Assembly: GCA_017569285.1 (NCBI GenBank)
Contig: CP069419.1
Span: 1,860,001 to 1,924,000 of the forward strand
Length of the DNA stretch: 64,000 nt
Reading direction: 5' to 3'
Origin: Clostridiales bacterium
Lineage (GTDB): Bacteria; Bacillota; Clostridia; Christensenellales; Aristaeellaceae
The position numbers and the translations under genes are program-made. Below the pieces are notes generated by a model. That model searched no databases. It was not told the origin of the DNA and was given only the letters and a program-made list of their open reading frames with translations. Below, piece after piece: positions 16,856-24,376 of the stretch (positions within the stretch are counted from its first letter, which is position 1; each line of letters starts with the position of its first letter).

Positions 16856-17695
16856 ATGAACTGGGTCAAAACAATCAACGACGCGATCGGGTACATGGAG
16901 AATCACCTGACGGATGAGATTGCGCTGGCGGATATTGCGAAGCATGTAAACCTTTCCGCGTTCCATTTCCAGAGGGCGTTTTCCCTGCTGACGGAAATGT
17001 CCCCGGCGGAATACCTGCGGAAAAGGCGCCTTTCTCAGGCTGGGGCGGATCTGGCAGGCGGAGATGAAAAAGTTATCGATGTGGCCATGAAGTACTGCTA
17101 TGATTCGCCGGAAAGCTTTACCAAAGCGTTTACACGGTTCCATGGGTTTTCACCGATGCAGGTGAAAAAGGGAAGCCCCATTCAGTTCATGAACCGGTTT
17201 ACCGTCCACATGACAATTGAAGGAGGCAGCATCATGGAGTTTACAGTTGAAAAATGGGAAGCGATGGACCTTCTCATGCATGCGAAAACTTTTCATGCCG
17301 AAACAAGCGAAGATGAGATTCCGAAGTTCTGGGACGAGTATTACGCCCATGAGGAATACCGGAAGATTCCGGGATATCTCGGACTCTGCGCCCAGCAGAA
17401 AACCGACAGTGATGAATTCCGGTACGGCATCGGCTGCAAAGCTTCCGATGTGGAAGGTATCCCGGAGGGGTTCGAGATCATCCATATTCCGGAATACACC
17501 TGGGCGGTTTTCAAATGTGTCGGACCGACGCCCGGGGCGATCCAGGCTATGTGGGAAAAGATCTACAAGGAATGGCTGCCGGTTTCCGATTATGAACTGA
17601 TCCCCGATTATGACATTGAGAACTACCTGCCCGGAGATCCGTCTGCCCGGGATTATGTCAGCGAGATCTGCATTCCTGTCAGGAAAAGCAAGTGA
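16856..17695 (+). CDS. AraC-family regulator with GyrI-like effector domain
   Basis: The 279-residue protein has an N-terminal AraC/XylS double helix-turn-helix (residues about 8-105: IALADIAKHVNLSAFHFQRAF and CYDSPESFTKAFTRFHGFSPMQ) and a C-terminal GyrI-like small-molecule domain (from about 120, ending YVSEICIPVRK). This Rob/MarA-like order is typical of regulators sensing drugs or metabolites. AAGGAGGG precedes ATG 16856. The cysteine-rich protein gene follows after 17 nt, so it is the likely operon partner. Confidence 0.9.
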   Translation: MNWVKTINDAIGYMENHLTDEIALADIAKHVNLSAFHFQRAFSLLTEMSPAEYLRKRRLSQAGADLAGGDEKVIDVAMKYCYDSPESFTKAFTRFHGFSPMQVKKGSPIQFMNRFTVHMTIEGGSIMEFTVEKWEAMDLLMHAKTFHAETSEDEIPKFWDEYYAHEEYRKIPGYLGLCAQQKTDSDEFRYGIGCKASDVEGIPEGFEIIHIPEYTWAVFKCVGPTPGAIQAMWEKIYKEWLPVSDYELIPDYDIENYLPGDPSARDYVSEICIPVRKSK

Positions 17696-17712
17696 TGGGG
17701 AGGGAATGAACC

Positions 17713-18264
17713 ATGCCGAAAAATGATAATCCCCAGGCGATCCGGTTTCTTGCCAGTATGGAAGAGCACGGAGAGCGGGAAGCCGGCATCCGGTTTTCCG
17801 AAGAAAACCCGCTGTCAAAGTCTGCTGATGCAGGCAAAAAAACCAAATGGGCCAAAGAGCTATGCGCTTTCCTGAACGATCACTACGATGATGAAACGAT
17901 CAAAAAGATCAGGATGGACTGCGCGTGCGGACCGAAATACGGATACGGCGGCAGTAAACTTAAAGCGGTTTATGACAGGAACCGGGATCCGAATTCTTTT
18001 GTGGAACAGGCAAATGCCCTGGACCTTGGATTTACGCTGGAATATGATGGAACGGCCTATTACCTGATCTATCCGCAGTGCTACTGTTCATGCGTGAACC
18101 GGACCGATGACCTGCTGCCCGGGACATGGTGCTACTGTACGCTTGGGTATTCCAGGAGAATGTTTGGATATGTATTCGGAAAAGAAGTCAGGACGGAGCT
18201 GATCAGCAGCGTTAAGCAGGGAGACGCTGTATGCAGGATCAGGATCACGGTACAGGACGCATGA
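17713..18264 (+). CDS. Conserved cysteine-rich protein of unknown function (V4R-like C-terminal pattern)
   Basis: The 183-residue protein has nine or so cysteines, among them CACGPKYGYGGSK (N-terminal half), PQCYCSCVNR and GTWCYCTLGYSRRMFGYVFG, and a final GDAVCRIRITV. The last part resembles V4R-type and related small-molecule or metal-binding domains, in which Cys and a GY/FG pattern are followed by GDxxCrF. I recall similar conserved proteins (DUF6144-like) next to AraC/GyrI regulators, but could not confirm the family. There is no signal peptide or membrane segment, so it is probably cytoplasmic and metal- or heme-binding. Confidence 0.75.
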   Translation: MPKNDNPQAIRFLASMEEHGEREAGIRFSEENPLSKSADAGKKTKWAKELCAFLNDHYDDETIKKIRMDCACGPKYGYGGSKLKAVYDRNRDPNSFVEQANALDLGFTLEYDGTAYYLIYPQCYCSCVNRTDDLLPGTWCYCTLGYSRRMFGYVFGKEVRTELISSVKQGDAVCRIRITVQDA

Positions 18265-18297
18265 CTGGTATCTGCGATGGAATCGCTTCGGCTGCTG

Positions 18298-18330
18298 AAA
18301 ACAGGCACTCTTCACGGGTGCCTGTTTTTT
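18298..18330. terminator. Bidirectional terminator between convergent genes
   Basis: AACAGGCAC and GTGCCTGTT form a 9-bp stem with A and T flanks, between the plus-strand cysteine-rich gene and the minus-strand regulator gene. Confidence 0.82.
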
Positions 18331-18427
18331 CATGCGTTTCCGGTTTTGCGGATCGGAATGCCAATTCAGCATGTTTCTCTTTCAATTCCAATTATTTCAT
18401 AGTAATGGGTTTTGACGGAATGATCTG

Positions 18428-18715
18428 TCAATTGCCGGTGAGGATGCTGTTCAGGAGTTCGACATACTGCCGGAAACTGTCCCGGCCAAGCGGTGTCAGT
18501 TCACAGGTGGTCAGCGGTTTTTTGCCGGAAAACTCCTTGCGGACAATAATATAGCCCGCATCCGTAAGCTTGCTGATCTGGACACTGAGATTGCCGTCGG
18601 TTGCTCCGGTCAGATGTTTCAACGCAGTGAACGAAAGGGGCTGTTTGATTAGTCCGCTGACGATCATCAGCCGAAGTTTCGACTGGAACATCTCCGGGAT
18701 ATTATTCATCTCCAT
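18428..18715 (-). CDS. Winged-helix transcriptional regulator (HTH_34 type)
   Basis: The 95-residue protein is a compact winged helix: LRLMIVSGLIKQPLSFTALKHLTGATDGNLSVQISKL forms the DNA-binding helices in two conserved stretches and GYIIVRKEF...PLTTCELTPLGRDSF the wing. These small regulators typically sit behind or before a gene for a membrane protein and control it. Its start overlaps the end of the membrane-protein gene by 14 nt, so the two are translationally coupled. The promoter with a 16-bp palindrome at 19513-19541 probably serves both genes and is a likely autoregulatory site. Confidence 0.88.
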   Translation of the reverse strand: MEMNNIPEMFQSKLRLMIVSGLIKQPLSFTALKHLTGATDGNLSVQISKLTDAGYIIVRKEFSGKKPLTTCELTPLGRDSFRQYVELLNSILTGN

Positions 18716-19460
18716 AGACAGACCCTCTCTGCTTTTTCATGGAAAAGATACCCATGCCGATATACACGAATGGGAGCAAAAGGGAGATTAGATTCGCTTT
18801 CGCGGTCAGAAATGCATACAGCTGAACCGCAGTTGTGGTTCCATTGAGGTCCACAGCGGTGACATAAGGCAGCGGAATGATAAACAGAACGGGAAACAGA
18901 ACAGAGAGTACAGCAGCGATAATCTTCATGATCCGGCTGCTGATATAGTGGCCGGTAAAGAAAATGCAGATACATACGGCACCGTATTTCATGCAGCTGA
19001 GGACTGTGTTCCCGATTGCTGGATTCGAGGATGGGACAGCCAGCCCGATGAGCTGCGTGATGAGCTCCAGGACAACCGGAGCGAAAAGTATTACACCCCA
19101 CATATCAAACAGACGCATGGTATATACATTCTCGCTCTTTCCGATTTCCCTGCGTTTGCGTATAAACAGGACGAAGAGCACGATACTGACAACATACGAC
19201 AGGCCTGTCAGGATAAGGGACAGGGTGGCGACGTTCTCCAGGCGGGATGTACGGGCGGTATAAAAGGTGAGAACGATCTGGAATACCAGGAAGGCGAGCG
19301 TGGCTGAACCATATACCAGGAAGAGCCAGCCGAGGCGGCGCAGATTGATTTCCGTATGGTTGATAATGCGCTTGATGAGCGCAATATCCTCCATGGCGGT
19401 TTTGATGTTTTCCTCACTGCGCTGGTTTTCGGAAGCAGGTATCTGCTGTGTCATACTCAT
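18702..19460 (-). CDS. Six-helix integral membrane protein paired with a winged-helix regulator
   Basis: The 252-residue protein has a cytoplasmic N-terminal helix (about residues 1-42, charged) and about six hydrophobic segments (GWLFLVYGSATLAFLVFQIV; LILTGLSYVVSIVLFVLFI; WGVILFAPVVLELITQLIGL; AVCICIFFTGHYI; IAAVLSVLFPVLFIIPLPYV; LISLLLPFVYIGMGIF). No catalytic motif is seen. Proteins of this layout are often co-encoded with HTH_34-type regulators in Firmicutes, function unknown. AGGAGAA lies directly before ATG 19460. Confidence 0.8.
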   Translation of the reverse strand: MSMTQQIPASENQRSEENIKTAMEDIALIKRIINHTEINLRRLGWLFLVYGSATLAFLVFQIVLTFYTARTSRLENVATLSLILTGLSYVVSIVLFVLFIRKRREIGKSENVYTMRLFDMWGVILFAPVVLELITQLIGLAVPSSNPAIGNTVLSCMKYGAVCICIFFTGHYISSRIMKIIAAVLSVLFPVLFIIPLPYVTAVDLNGTTTAVQLYAFLTAKANLISLLLPFVYIGMGIFSMKKQRGSVYGDE

Positions 19461-19512
19461 TTCTCCTTTGGAATGGATTCGGAAATCCGGTGGTGTTTTC
19501 CGGATGCTTTAT

Positions 19513-19541
19513 AATATAAAGTACTTTATAACAGATGTCAA
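19513..19541 (-). promoter_or_regulatory. Promoter with embedded 16-bp perfect palindrome
   Basis: On the minus strand TTGACA (19541-19536), a 17-nt spacer and TATATT (19518-19513) form a near-consensus promoter. The spacer and -10 box are covered by the perfect palindrome TATAAAGTACTTTATA (19515-19530), an obvious operator candidate for the winged-helix regulator of this operon. Confidence 0.75.
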
Positions 19542-19586
19542 CCCTTCTTTCCGGTTCTTTCAAAAAGATTTCAAATCCCGGCAGTT

Positions 19587-19639
19587 TGACAGTTAAAAAA
19601 CCCTGTAGTCATAACGGCTGCAAGGTTTTTTAACTGTCA
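19587..19639. terminator. Long inverted repeat, probable bidirectional terminator
   Basis: TGACAGTTAAAAAACC (19587-19602) and GGTTTTTTAACTGTCA (19624-19639) are 16-nt perfect inverted arms with A- and T-tracts. It lies 58 nt past the stop of the minus-strand E2-like gene and just upstream of the promoter above, so it isolates the two transcription units. Confidence 0.75.
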
Positions 19640-19696
19640 TAATTTGAATGTTTGTGTGTAAAGAACTGCCTGATTATATTGCCCGGGACCTTTGTT

Positions 19697-20638
19697 TCAG
19701 CTCCCGGAATTGCCGGGTTTCAGCGTTTCCGGGTTTTTGTTTCCTAAATCATGCTTTACGGAAACTTTGGGGACATGGTATTCCACGCCCTGGTCAAAGC
19801 GCACTTCTTCCGGCGGAACCTCCAACTCTTCCGGATGATCCATGAAATGAATGACGTCGAAAAAGAAGCCCGCGTAGTGCGCGCCGGAGCAGACCCGTTC
19901 ATCCGCCGTGATGCCGATGGGCAGGATGCGCTTCATCCGGGCTTTTCCGTCCTCCACAACCGCTTCCTTCTGGATGCTGCCCATGCCGAAGAACAGGCTG
20001 ACATTGCCGAAGTTATAGATGTGGTGCAGGGGGTTGTGCAGCCCGATGGAACCGTTGTTGGTAATAAACAGTCCGCTGTAGAAAGGAAGCTCGCGGATCA
20101 GCACGGGCGGCGCGATTCCGTAACGGTCCAGCAGGCGGACCAGTCCGACCACCGTTGTGGCCAGGCCGGGTACAGCCAGCAACGCGCTGGCCAGCTTGAT
20201 GACAAACCCGCCCTCTTTTGTGCTCCGGCTCTTTTCCACTGCCGCGTTCATGCGGTCCCGGACGTCGAAAATCGTGTCGGTCAGGTCAAAGAGGATGCGG
20301 ACCGTATCCTCGTTGCTGTGGATGTCCTGCGGGTTTTTCAGGACCGTATAGGAAATGGAGCAGTTGTTCCGCGCAAAGAACTGCTTGTTGAAGATAAACC
20401 GGTTAACTTCCGGATTGCGGCTGACAGCACGGACGTAGGCGGCTGCCAGGATCTGCATGAAGGTGATCTTCTGGCCTTCCCGGCTTTTCTGGGCGATATA
20501 CCGGCTCAACTTCTCATAGTCCGCCTTGTGATCCAGGAACACCTGCGCGTCGCAGCGCATCGGCATGAGGTAGGGGGTCATCTGAATAATGGGATCCAGC
20601 TTCTTCACTCGTTTTCCGTCAGGTCTGCGTCCGAACAT
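19697..20638 (-). CDS. E2-type acyltransferase-fold protein lacking the catalytic His and Asp
   Basis: The 313-residue protein has the chloramphenicol-acetyltransferase/2-oxo-acid dehydrogenase E2 fold: LMPMRCDAQVFLDHKADYEKL near the start, ITFMQILAAAYVRAV, and the C-terminal DERVCSGAHYAGFFFDVIHF segment at residues 246-265. In active E2 enzymes this last motif is DHRxxDG; here His is Glu247 and Asp is Ser251, so canonical acyl transfer is unlikely. There is no lipoyl domain and no E1/E3 gene nearby. It may bind CoA esters or a partner without catalysis. AAAAGGAGG precedes ATG 20638. Confidence 0.75.
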   Translation of the reverse strand: MFGRRPDGKRVKKLDPIIQMTPYLMPMRCDAQVFLDHKADYEKLSRYIAQKSREGQKITFMQILAAAYVRAVSRNPEVNRFIFNKQFFARNNCSISYTVLKNPQDIHSNEDTVRILFDLTDTIFDVRDRMNAAVEKSRSTKEGGFVIKLASALLAVPGLATTVVGLVRLLDRYGIAPPVLIRELPFYSGLFITNNGSIGLHNPLHHIYNFGNVSLFFGMGSIQKEAVVEDGKARMKRILPIGITADERVCSGAHYAGFFFDVIHFMDHPEELEVPPEEVRFDQGVEYHVPKVSVKHDLGNKNPETLKPGNSGS

Positions 20639-20861
20639 GGAAAGGGCCTCCTTTTAAATTAATCGTCCTGATGAGACAGGAGTTTTACTGAGAACAAATT
20701 AACAGATGACGGCTTCGGCCTGAAGACCGTAATTCTGTGCATAAATATACAATTCGTCAAAGGGCGGGGGACTCCTGTCAGAAGGATCCTTTCATCTGCG
20801 GGGAATGCTTCCGGCCGGCAGGATCCGGCGTATTTGCCCTTTATTTGTAGAAAACATGTTT
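20639..20861. other. Divergent intergenic region
   Basis: No gene is visible between the E2-like gene (minus) and the S51 peptidase gene (plus). Several short inverted repeats occur, for example around GGATCC at 20787 and 20822. The plus-strand promoter-like motif begins at 20862. Confidence 0.4.
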
Positions 20862-20898
20862 GTTCCCCTTTTCTTTCTCCGGTCCGGCAAGTAAAATG
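20862..20898 (+). promoter_or_regulatory. Promoter-like motif GTTCCCC-N22-GTAAAATG (copy 1)
   Basis: GTTCCCC (20862-20868) and GTAAAATG (20891-20898) are separated by exactly 22 nt, 38 nt before the S51 peptidase start. The same two elements with the same spacing occur at 25945-25981 and 40490-40526. TAAAAT is a plausible -10 box. Confidence 0.65.
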
Positions 20899-20935
20899 CA
20901 GATACAGAAAATCGCACATACAGGAGGAGTAAACC

Positions 20936-21496
20936 ATGCGCCTGATGCTGACATCCTGCGGACTGGAAACGGAAAAGATCAAAGGATACTTCCTGGAGAT
21001 GTTGGGGAAGGATCCCTGCCATGCCAAAGCGCTTTTTATCCCGACCGCCGCGATTGACGCGGATGCTGTCGAAGTGCTGCCGAAATGCATGCATGACCTG
21101 CTGAAATGCGGCTTTCCGAAGGAAAACATCCGGGTATATGACCTGCATGCCGATATGCCGGCGGACGAGCTTGGCACTTTTGACGTGGTTTATTTCTGCG
21201 GCGGAAGAACCTCCTACCTGCTGGAGCGGATCAATGATTCCGGTTTCCGGGGAACGCTGCTGAACTATATCCGGGAGGACGGATTTGTGATCGGGGTCAG
21301 CGCGGGGAGTATCATTTTCGCGAACAACCTGCCCGGCAATCTGGGTTTTATTGATACAAAGCTGGATGTCCACTGCGACAGGAGCAGTTTTGCCGGCCGG
21401 GTCACATTCCCGCTGGCGGACAACCTGAAACTTTCGAATACAGCGGCGATGCTGATCCGGAATATCCCGGATGATACGGAAATCATTGATGACTGA
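20936..21496 (+). CDS. Peptidase S51 (dipeptidase E-like)
   Basis: The 186-residue protein begins MRLMLTSCGLETEKI, the typical S51 N terminus, continues with the VYFCGGRTSYLL strand-loop and has the nucleophile elbow GVSAGSI followed by a His in LDVHCDR. It is a little shorter than E. coli PepE (229 residues), mainly at the C terminus, but the catalytic centre is complete. Members cleave Asp-X dipeptides or related peptides in the cytoplasm. AGGAGG lies 7 nt upstream. Its stop overlaps the in-frame ATG of the next frame (TGATG), so the two genes are probably coupled. Confidence 0.88.
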   Translation: MRLMLTSCGLETEKIKGYFLEMLGKDPCHAKALFIPTAAIDADAVEVLPKCMHDLLKCGFPKENIRVYDLHADMPADELGTFDVVYFCGGRTSYLLERINDSGFRGTLLNYIREDGFVIGVSAGSIIFANNLPGNLGFIDTKLDVHCDRSSFAGRVTFPLADNLKLSNTAAMLIRNIPDDTEIIDD

Positions 21497-21537
21497 TGAT
21501 ACGGGGACCGGAAGAAGGCGGAACGGAGCGGATCTGT

Positions 21538-22515
21538 ATGCCGAATGAAATCACGAAGGTTATTCAGTGCATGCTGGCCATGCAGCGGTATCCATGGGAA
21601 CAGGGAGTCTGCGCCCAGGCTCTGCTGGAAGCCGGGCGGGAAGAACTCTGGATTCCGATGGCGTATGATGCCATCCGGCGCCAGTCCCCGGACGGGCGGC
21701 TCGCGATGGCCGGCGGCGGTCCGGCGGTTTCCGATCCGGCGGCAAACGGAGAGGTCTGCCTCCGTGCCTGGCAGCGGACCGGCAATCCGTTTTTCCTGGA
21801 CGGCGCGCAGCGCATGCTGGACTACCTGGATCATTCCGCGCCGCGTACGGCGGACGGAATCATCTGCCATAATGACGTTTCCTTTGAGGCGGGCTTTTCT
21901 GCCGCCCAGCTATGGATTGACGGGCTGTATATGGTTCCGCCGTTCCTGGCGGTGATGGGCCGGATTGAAGATGCCGCGGAACAGGTCCGGGGTTATATCC
22001 GGCATCTCTTTGATGAGGAAACCGGCCTTTTCTTCCACATTGTGGATACGGCAGGCGGAAGGTTTGTCCGCAGAAAGCACTGGGCGACCGGAAACGGCTG
22101 GGCCCTGATGGGCCTTGCCCGGATAACCGAAGCGGCCGGGGAAGCCGACCGCCTGGAGATCCGGGATGAGATGTCCGGTTTCCTGAACCGGCTGCTGGAT
22201 TCCATGCTTGCGTACCAGGCAGCGGACGGGCGCTTTCACGATATCCTGGATGACCCGGAAAGCTTTATGGACGGCACTTCTTCCGCCATGATGGCGGCAA
22301 CGGTCTTCCGGGGAATCCTGCACGGATATGTCAGCAGGGAATACCGGGACGCGGCGGAGGCCGCTTACCGGACCGTGATGGAAAAAACAGACGGGATTGG
22401 CCTGGTCCGTGAAGTATGCGGATGCCCGGATTTCGTCTCTGAGGGAACGTCAGCAGAAGCCCAGGCGGCCCTGGTGATGGCGGATGCCTGGCGCAGAAAG
22501 CTGAATATGGAATAA
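21538..22515 (+). CDS. Glycoside hydrolase family 88/105 protein (unsaturated rhamnogalacturonyl hydrolase-like)
   Basis: The 325-residue protein shows the (alpha/alpha)6 barrel pattern of unsaturated uronyl hydrolases: MQRYPWEQGVCAQALLE, NGEVCLRAWQRTG, FIDGLYM-like WIDGLYMVPPFLA, HWATGNGWALMGLARI (the conserved GNGW segment), and DGTSSAMMAA near the end. Such enzymes remove unsaturated galacturonate from pectin fragments by hydration. No signal peptide, so it is cytoplasmic. ATG 21538 has GGAGC 8 nt upstream; ATG 21496, overlapping the previous stop, is an alternative 14 codons longer. Confidence 0.85.
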   Translation: MPNEITKVIQCMLAMQRYPWEQGVCAQALLEAGREELWIPMAYDAIRRQSPDGRLAMAGGGPAVSDPAANGEVCLRAWQRTGNPFFLDGAQRMLDYLDHSAPRTADGIICHNDVSFEAGFSAAQLWIDGLYMVPPFLAVMGRIEDAAEQVRGYIRHLFDEETGLFFHIVDTAGGRFVRRKHWATGNGWALMGLARITEAAGEADRLEIRDEMSGFLNRLLDSMLAYQAADGRFHDILDDPESFMDGTSSAMMAATVFRGILHGYVSREYRDAAEAAYRTVMEKTDGIGLVREVCGCPDFVSEGTSAEAQAALVMADAWRRKLNME

Positions 22516-22538
22516 CCGGGCGGTATCCGCCCGGTTAT
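22512..22538. terminator. Bidirectional terminator between convergent genes
   Basis: ATAACCGGGCGG (22512-22523) pairs perfectly with CCGCCCGGTTAT (22527-22538). The stem includes the stop codon of the GH88/105 gene. It separates that gene from the minus-strand hydrogenase-like gene. Confidence 0.8.
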
Positions 22539-22547
22539 CTGCTTCGG

Positions 22548-24053
22548 TCAGTCTTTCTTTTGAAACGGGGATACGGAAGGATCCAGGTGCCCGTCCCGGA
22601 ACATGGAGAACTGATCCATCGGGTAATTCTTCAGGTTTTCCAGGATCTGCCGTCCGTCCGCCCGGCTCAGCAGCTCCTTCCGGTCACGCAGGACCTGCGC
22701 TTCCGCCTGGTGCTTGGAGGGACCGCCGATACAGCCGCCGGGGCACATCATGCCTTCGACAAAATCCTCCTGCAGTTTTCCGGCCTTGAGCAGCATCATG
22801 GCCTTTTTGCATTCATCCCCGCCGGAGCACTGCAGCAGTCTGATATCGGAAGGATCTTCGCCCAGCTCTTTCATCACCTGCAGGACCGCTGCGGCCACGC
22901 CGCCGCTGCCGGCAAACTGCTTGCCGAAAAGGGAGGCTTCCTGGTAGGATTCCTCCACCGGTTCGGGGGTGATTTCCCGGGAATCCAGCATGGCAACAAT
23001 CTCGCCGTAGGTCAGCGCGTAATCCGGCCGGTCCGCGATGAACTCATTCAGGGTTTCTCCCTTCTTGGCGATGCACGGCCCGATAAACACGGTGACGCAG
23101 TCCGGGTCCCGGTGCTTCAGGTACCGGGATACCGCGACCATCGGGCTGACCGTGTTGGACTTGTATTTCTGGTATTCTTCCGGGAAATGGTGGCGCAGCA
23201 TGGAGATAAACGCGGGGCAGCAGGAGGTGGTCATCTTGCGGCCTTCTTTTCTGGCTTCGATCCACTCCAGCGCCTCATACGCGGCCGTCATATCACCGCC
23301 GAGGCCGACTTCCACCATGTCCGCGAAGCCCAGCTTTTTCAGGGCCGCGCGGATGGAAGCCATGGATACATCCTTGCCGAACTGGCCTTCCGTGGCAGGC
23401 GCGCACATGGCATAGACTTTTTTTCCGCTTTTGATTTCCCGGATGATATCCACCGCGTAGATCCGGGAACCGATCGCGCCGAAGGGACAGCTGTGGATGC
23501 AGTGGCCGCAGTGGACGCATTTCTCATCGTCAATCATGCACAGCCCGTTTTCGGTATATGTGATGGCGCCGACCGGGCACGCCTTTTTGCAGGGCCTTTC
23601 CGTATGAACAATCGCGCCGTAGGGGCAGGATTTTGCGCACATGCCGCAGGACTTGCACTTGGACGGATCAATATGCATGCGGGTATCGCCGGGGGTGATG
23701 GCGCCGAAACGGCATGCGTTCAGGCAGGCCTTTCCCAGGCAGAAACGGCAGATATCCGTGATCATGTAATCCTGGATCGGGCAGTCATCGCAGGCGGCGG
23801 GGATAACGGCCACCACATTGCGGGATTCGCTGTTCACATCCGGATTCTGTCCCATGGCCAGGCGGACCCGCCCGCGGACGATCTCGCGTTCCTTGTAGAT
23901 ACAGCACCGGTACTGGGGCTGCGGGCCAGGAATGATCTCCAGTACCAGCCGCTCACAGTTATCCGTTGTCAGCTTGTCTTCCCATGCCAGGCGGCATACC
24001 TCCCGCAGGATATGGTGCTTTAATTCCACAATGCCCTTATCGTTTGTAATCAT
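22548..24053 (-). CDS. [FeFe]-hydrogenase-like protein with multiple [4Fe-4S] clusters
   Basis: The 501-residue protein has an N-terminal ferredoxin-type region with Cys groups at about 88-91, 102-114, 133-143, 155-159 and 180-189 (enough for three to four [4Fe-4S] clusters), then the Fe-only hydrogenase large domain. H-cluster motifs are present: L1 TSCCPAF (276-282), L2 GPCIAKK (325-331) and L3 CPGGCIGGP (437-445). L2 has Gly in place of the usual Met and L3 ends GGP instead of GGGQP, so it belongs to a divergent group. No PAS domain or HydEFG maturase is near. It could be a sensory or low-activity hydrogenase. ATG 24053 has AAGGAG about 8 nt upstream; the frame is open to 24182. Confidence 0.85.
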   Translation of the reverse strand: MITNDKGIVELKHHILREVCRLAWEDKLTTDNCERLVLEIIPGPQPQYRCCIYKEREIVRGRVRLAMGQNPDVNSESRNVVAVIPAACDDCPIQDYMITDICRFCLGKACLNACRFGAITPGDTRMHIDPSKCKSCGMCAKSCPYGAIVHTERPCKKACPVGAITYTENGLCMIDDEKCVHCGHCIHSCPFGAIGSRIYAVDIIREIKSGKKVYAMCAPATEGQFGKDVSMASIRAALKKLGFADMVEVGLGGDMTAAYEALEWIEARKEGRKMTTSCCPAFISMLRHHFPEEYQKYKSNTVSPMVAVSRYLKHRDPDCVTVFIGPCIAKKGETLNEFIADRPDYALTYGEIVAMLDSREITPEPVEESYQEASLFGKQFAGSGGVAAAVLQVMKELGEDPSDIRLLQCSGGDECKKAMMLLKAGKLQEDFVEGMMCPGGCIGGPSKHQAEAQVLRDRKELLSRADGRQILENLKNYPMDQFSMFRDGHLDPSVSPFQKKD

Positions 24054-24220
24054 TCCCAAGACTCCTTCTGGACTATTCGGTTTTTGTAGTAAGAAAGTGC
24101 CGGGACAGTGCCCATCTGCATTTATTATACCCAAAAAAGCGCAGAACGGCAATCCCGGTCCGGAAAGGATTCCTTCGCCCAAATGACGAAATACTTACCA
24201 GGGAGGAAGCGGAGGAACAT

Positions 24221-24352
24221 ATGGATAAGCAGTATGATCCTTTGTCGGAGCCGGAGAAGGAGGAAACCCCGCAGGACCGGGAGGAAGAGCCGATCCTGAT
24301 CAGTACGGATGACTTTTACGACCTGCTGATGGAGCAGCAGGAGCAGATGTAA
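24221..24352 (+). CDS. Small acidic protein (43 residues)
   Basis: A 44-codon frame starts at ATG 24221 with GGAGGA 5 nt upstream and ends TAA at 24352. The peptide is very acidic (EPEKEETPQDREEEP in the middle) and ends ISTDDFYDLLMEQQEQM, probably a helix. It lies 24 nt before the HIT gene and is probably in the same transcript. No family is recognised; the ribosome site and spacing make it a likely real small protein. Confidence 0.6.
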   Translation: MDKQYDPLSEPEKEETPQDREEEPILISTDDFYDLLMEQQEQM

Positions 24353-24376
24353 TATCATGAAACGGAGAAGAACGAG

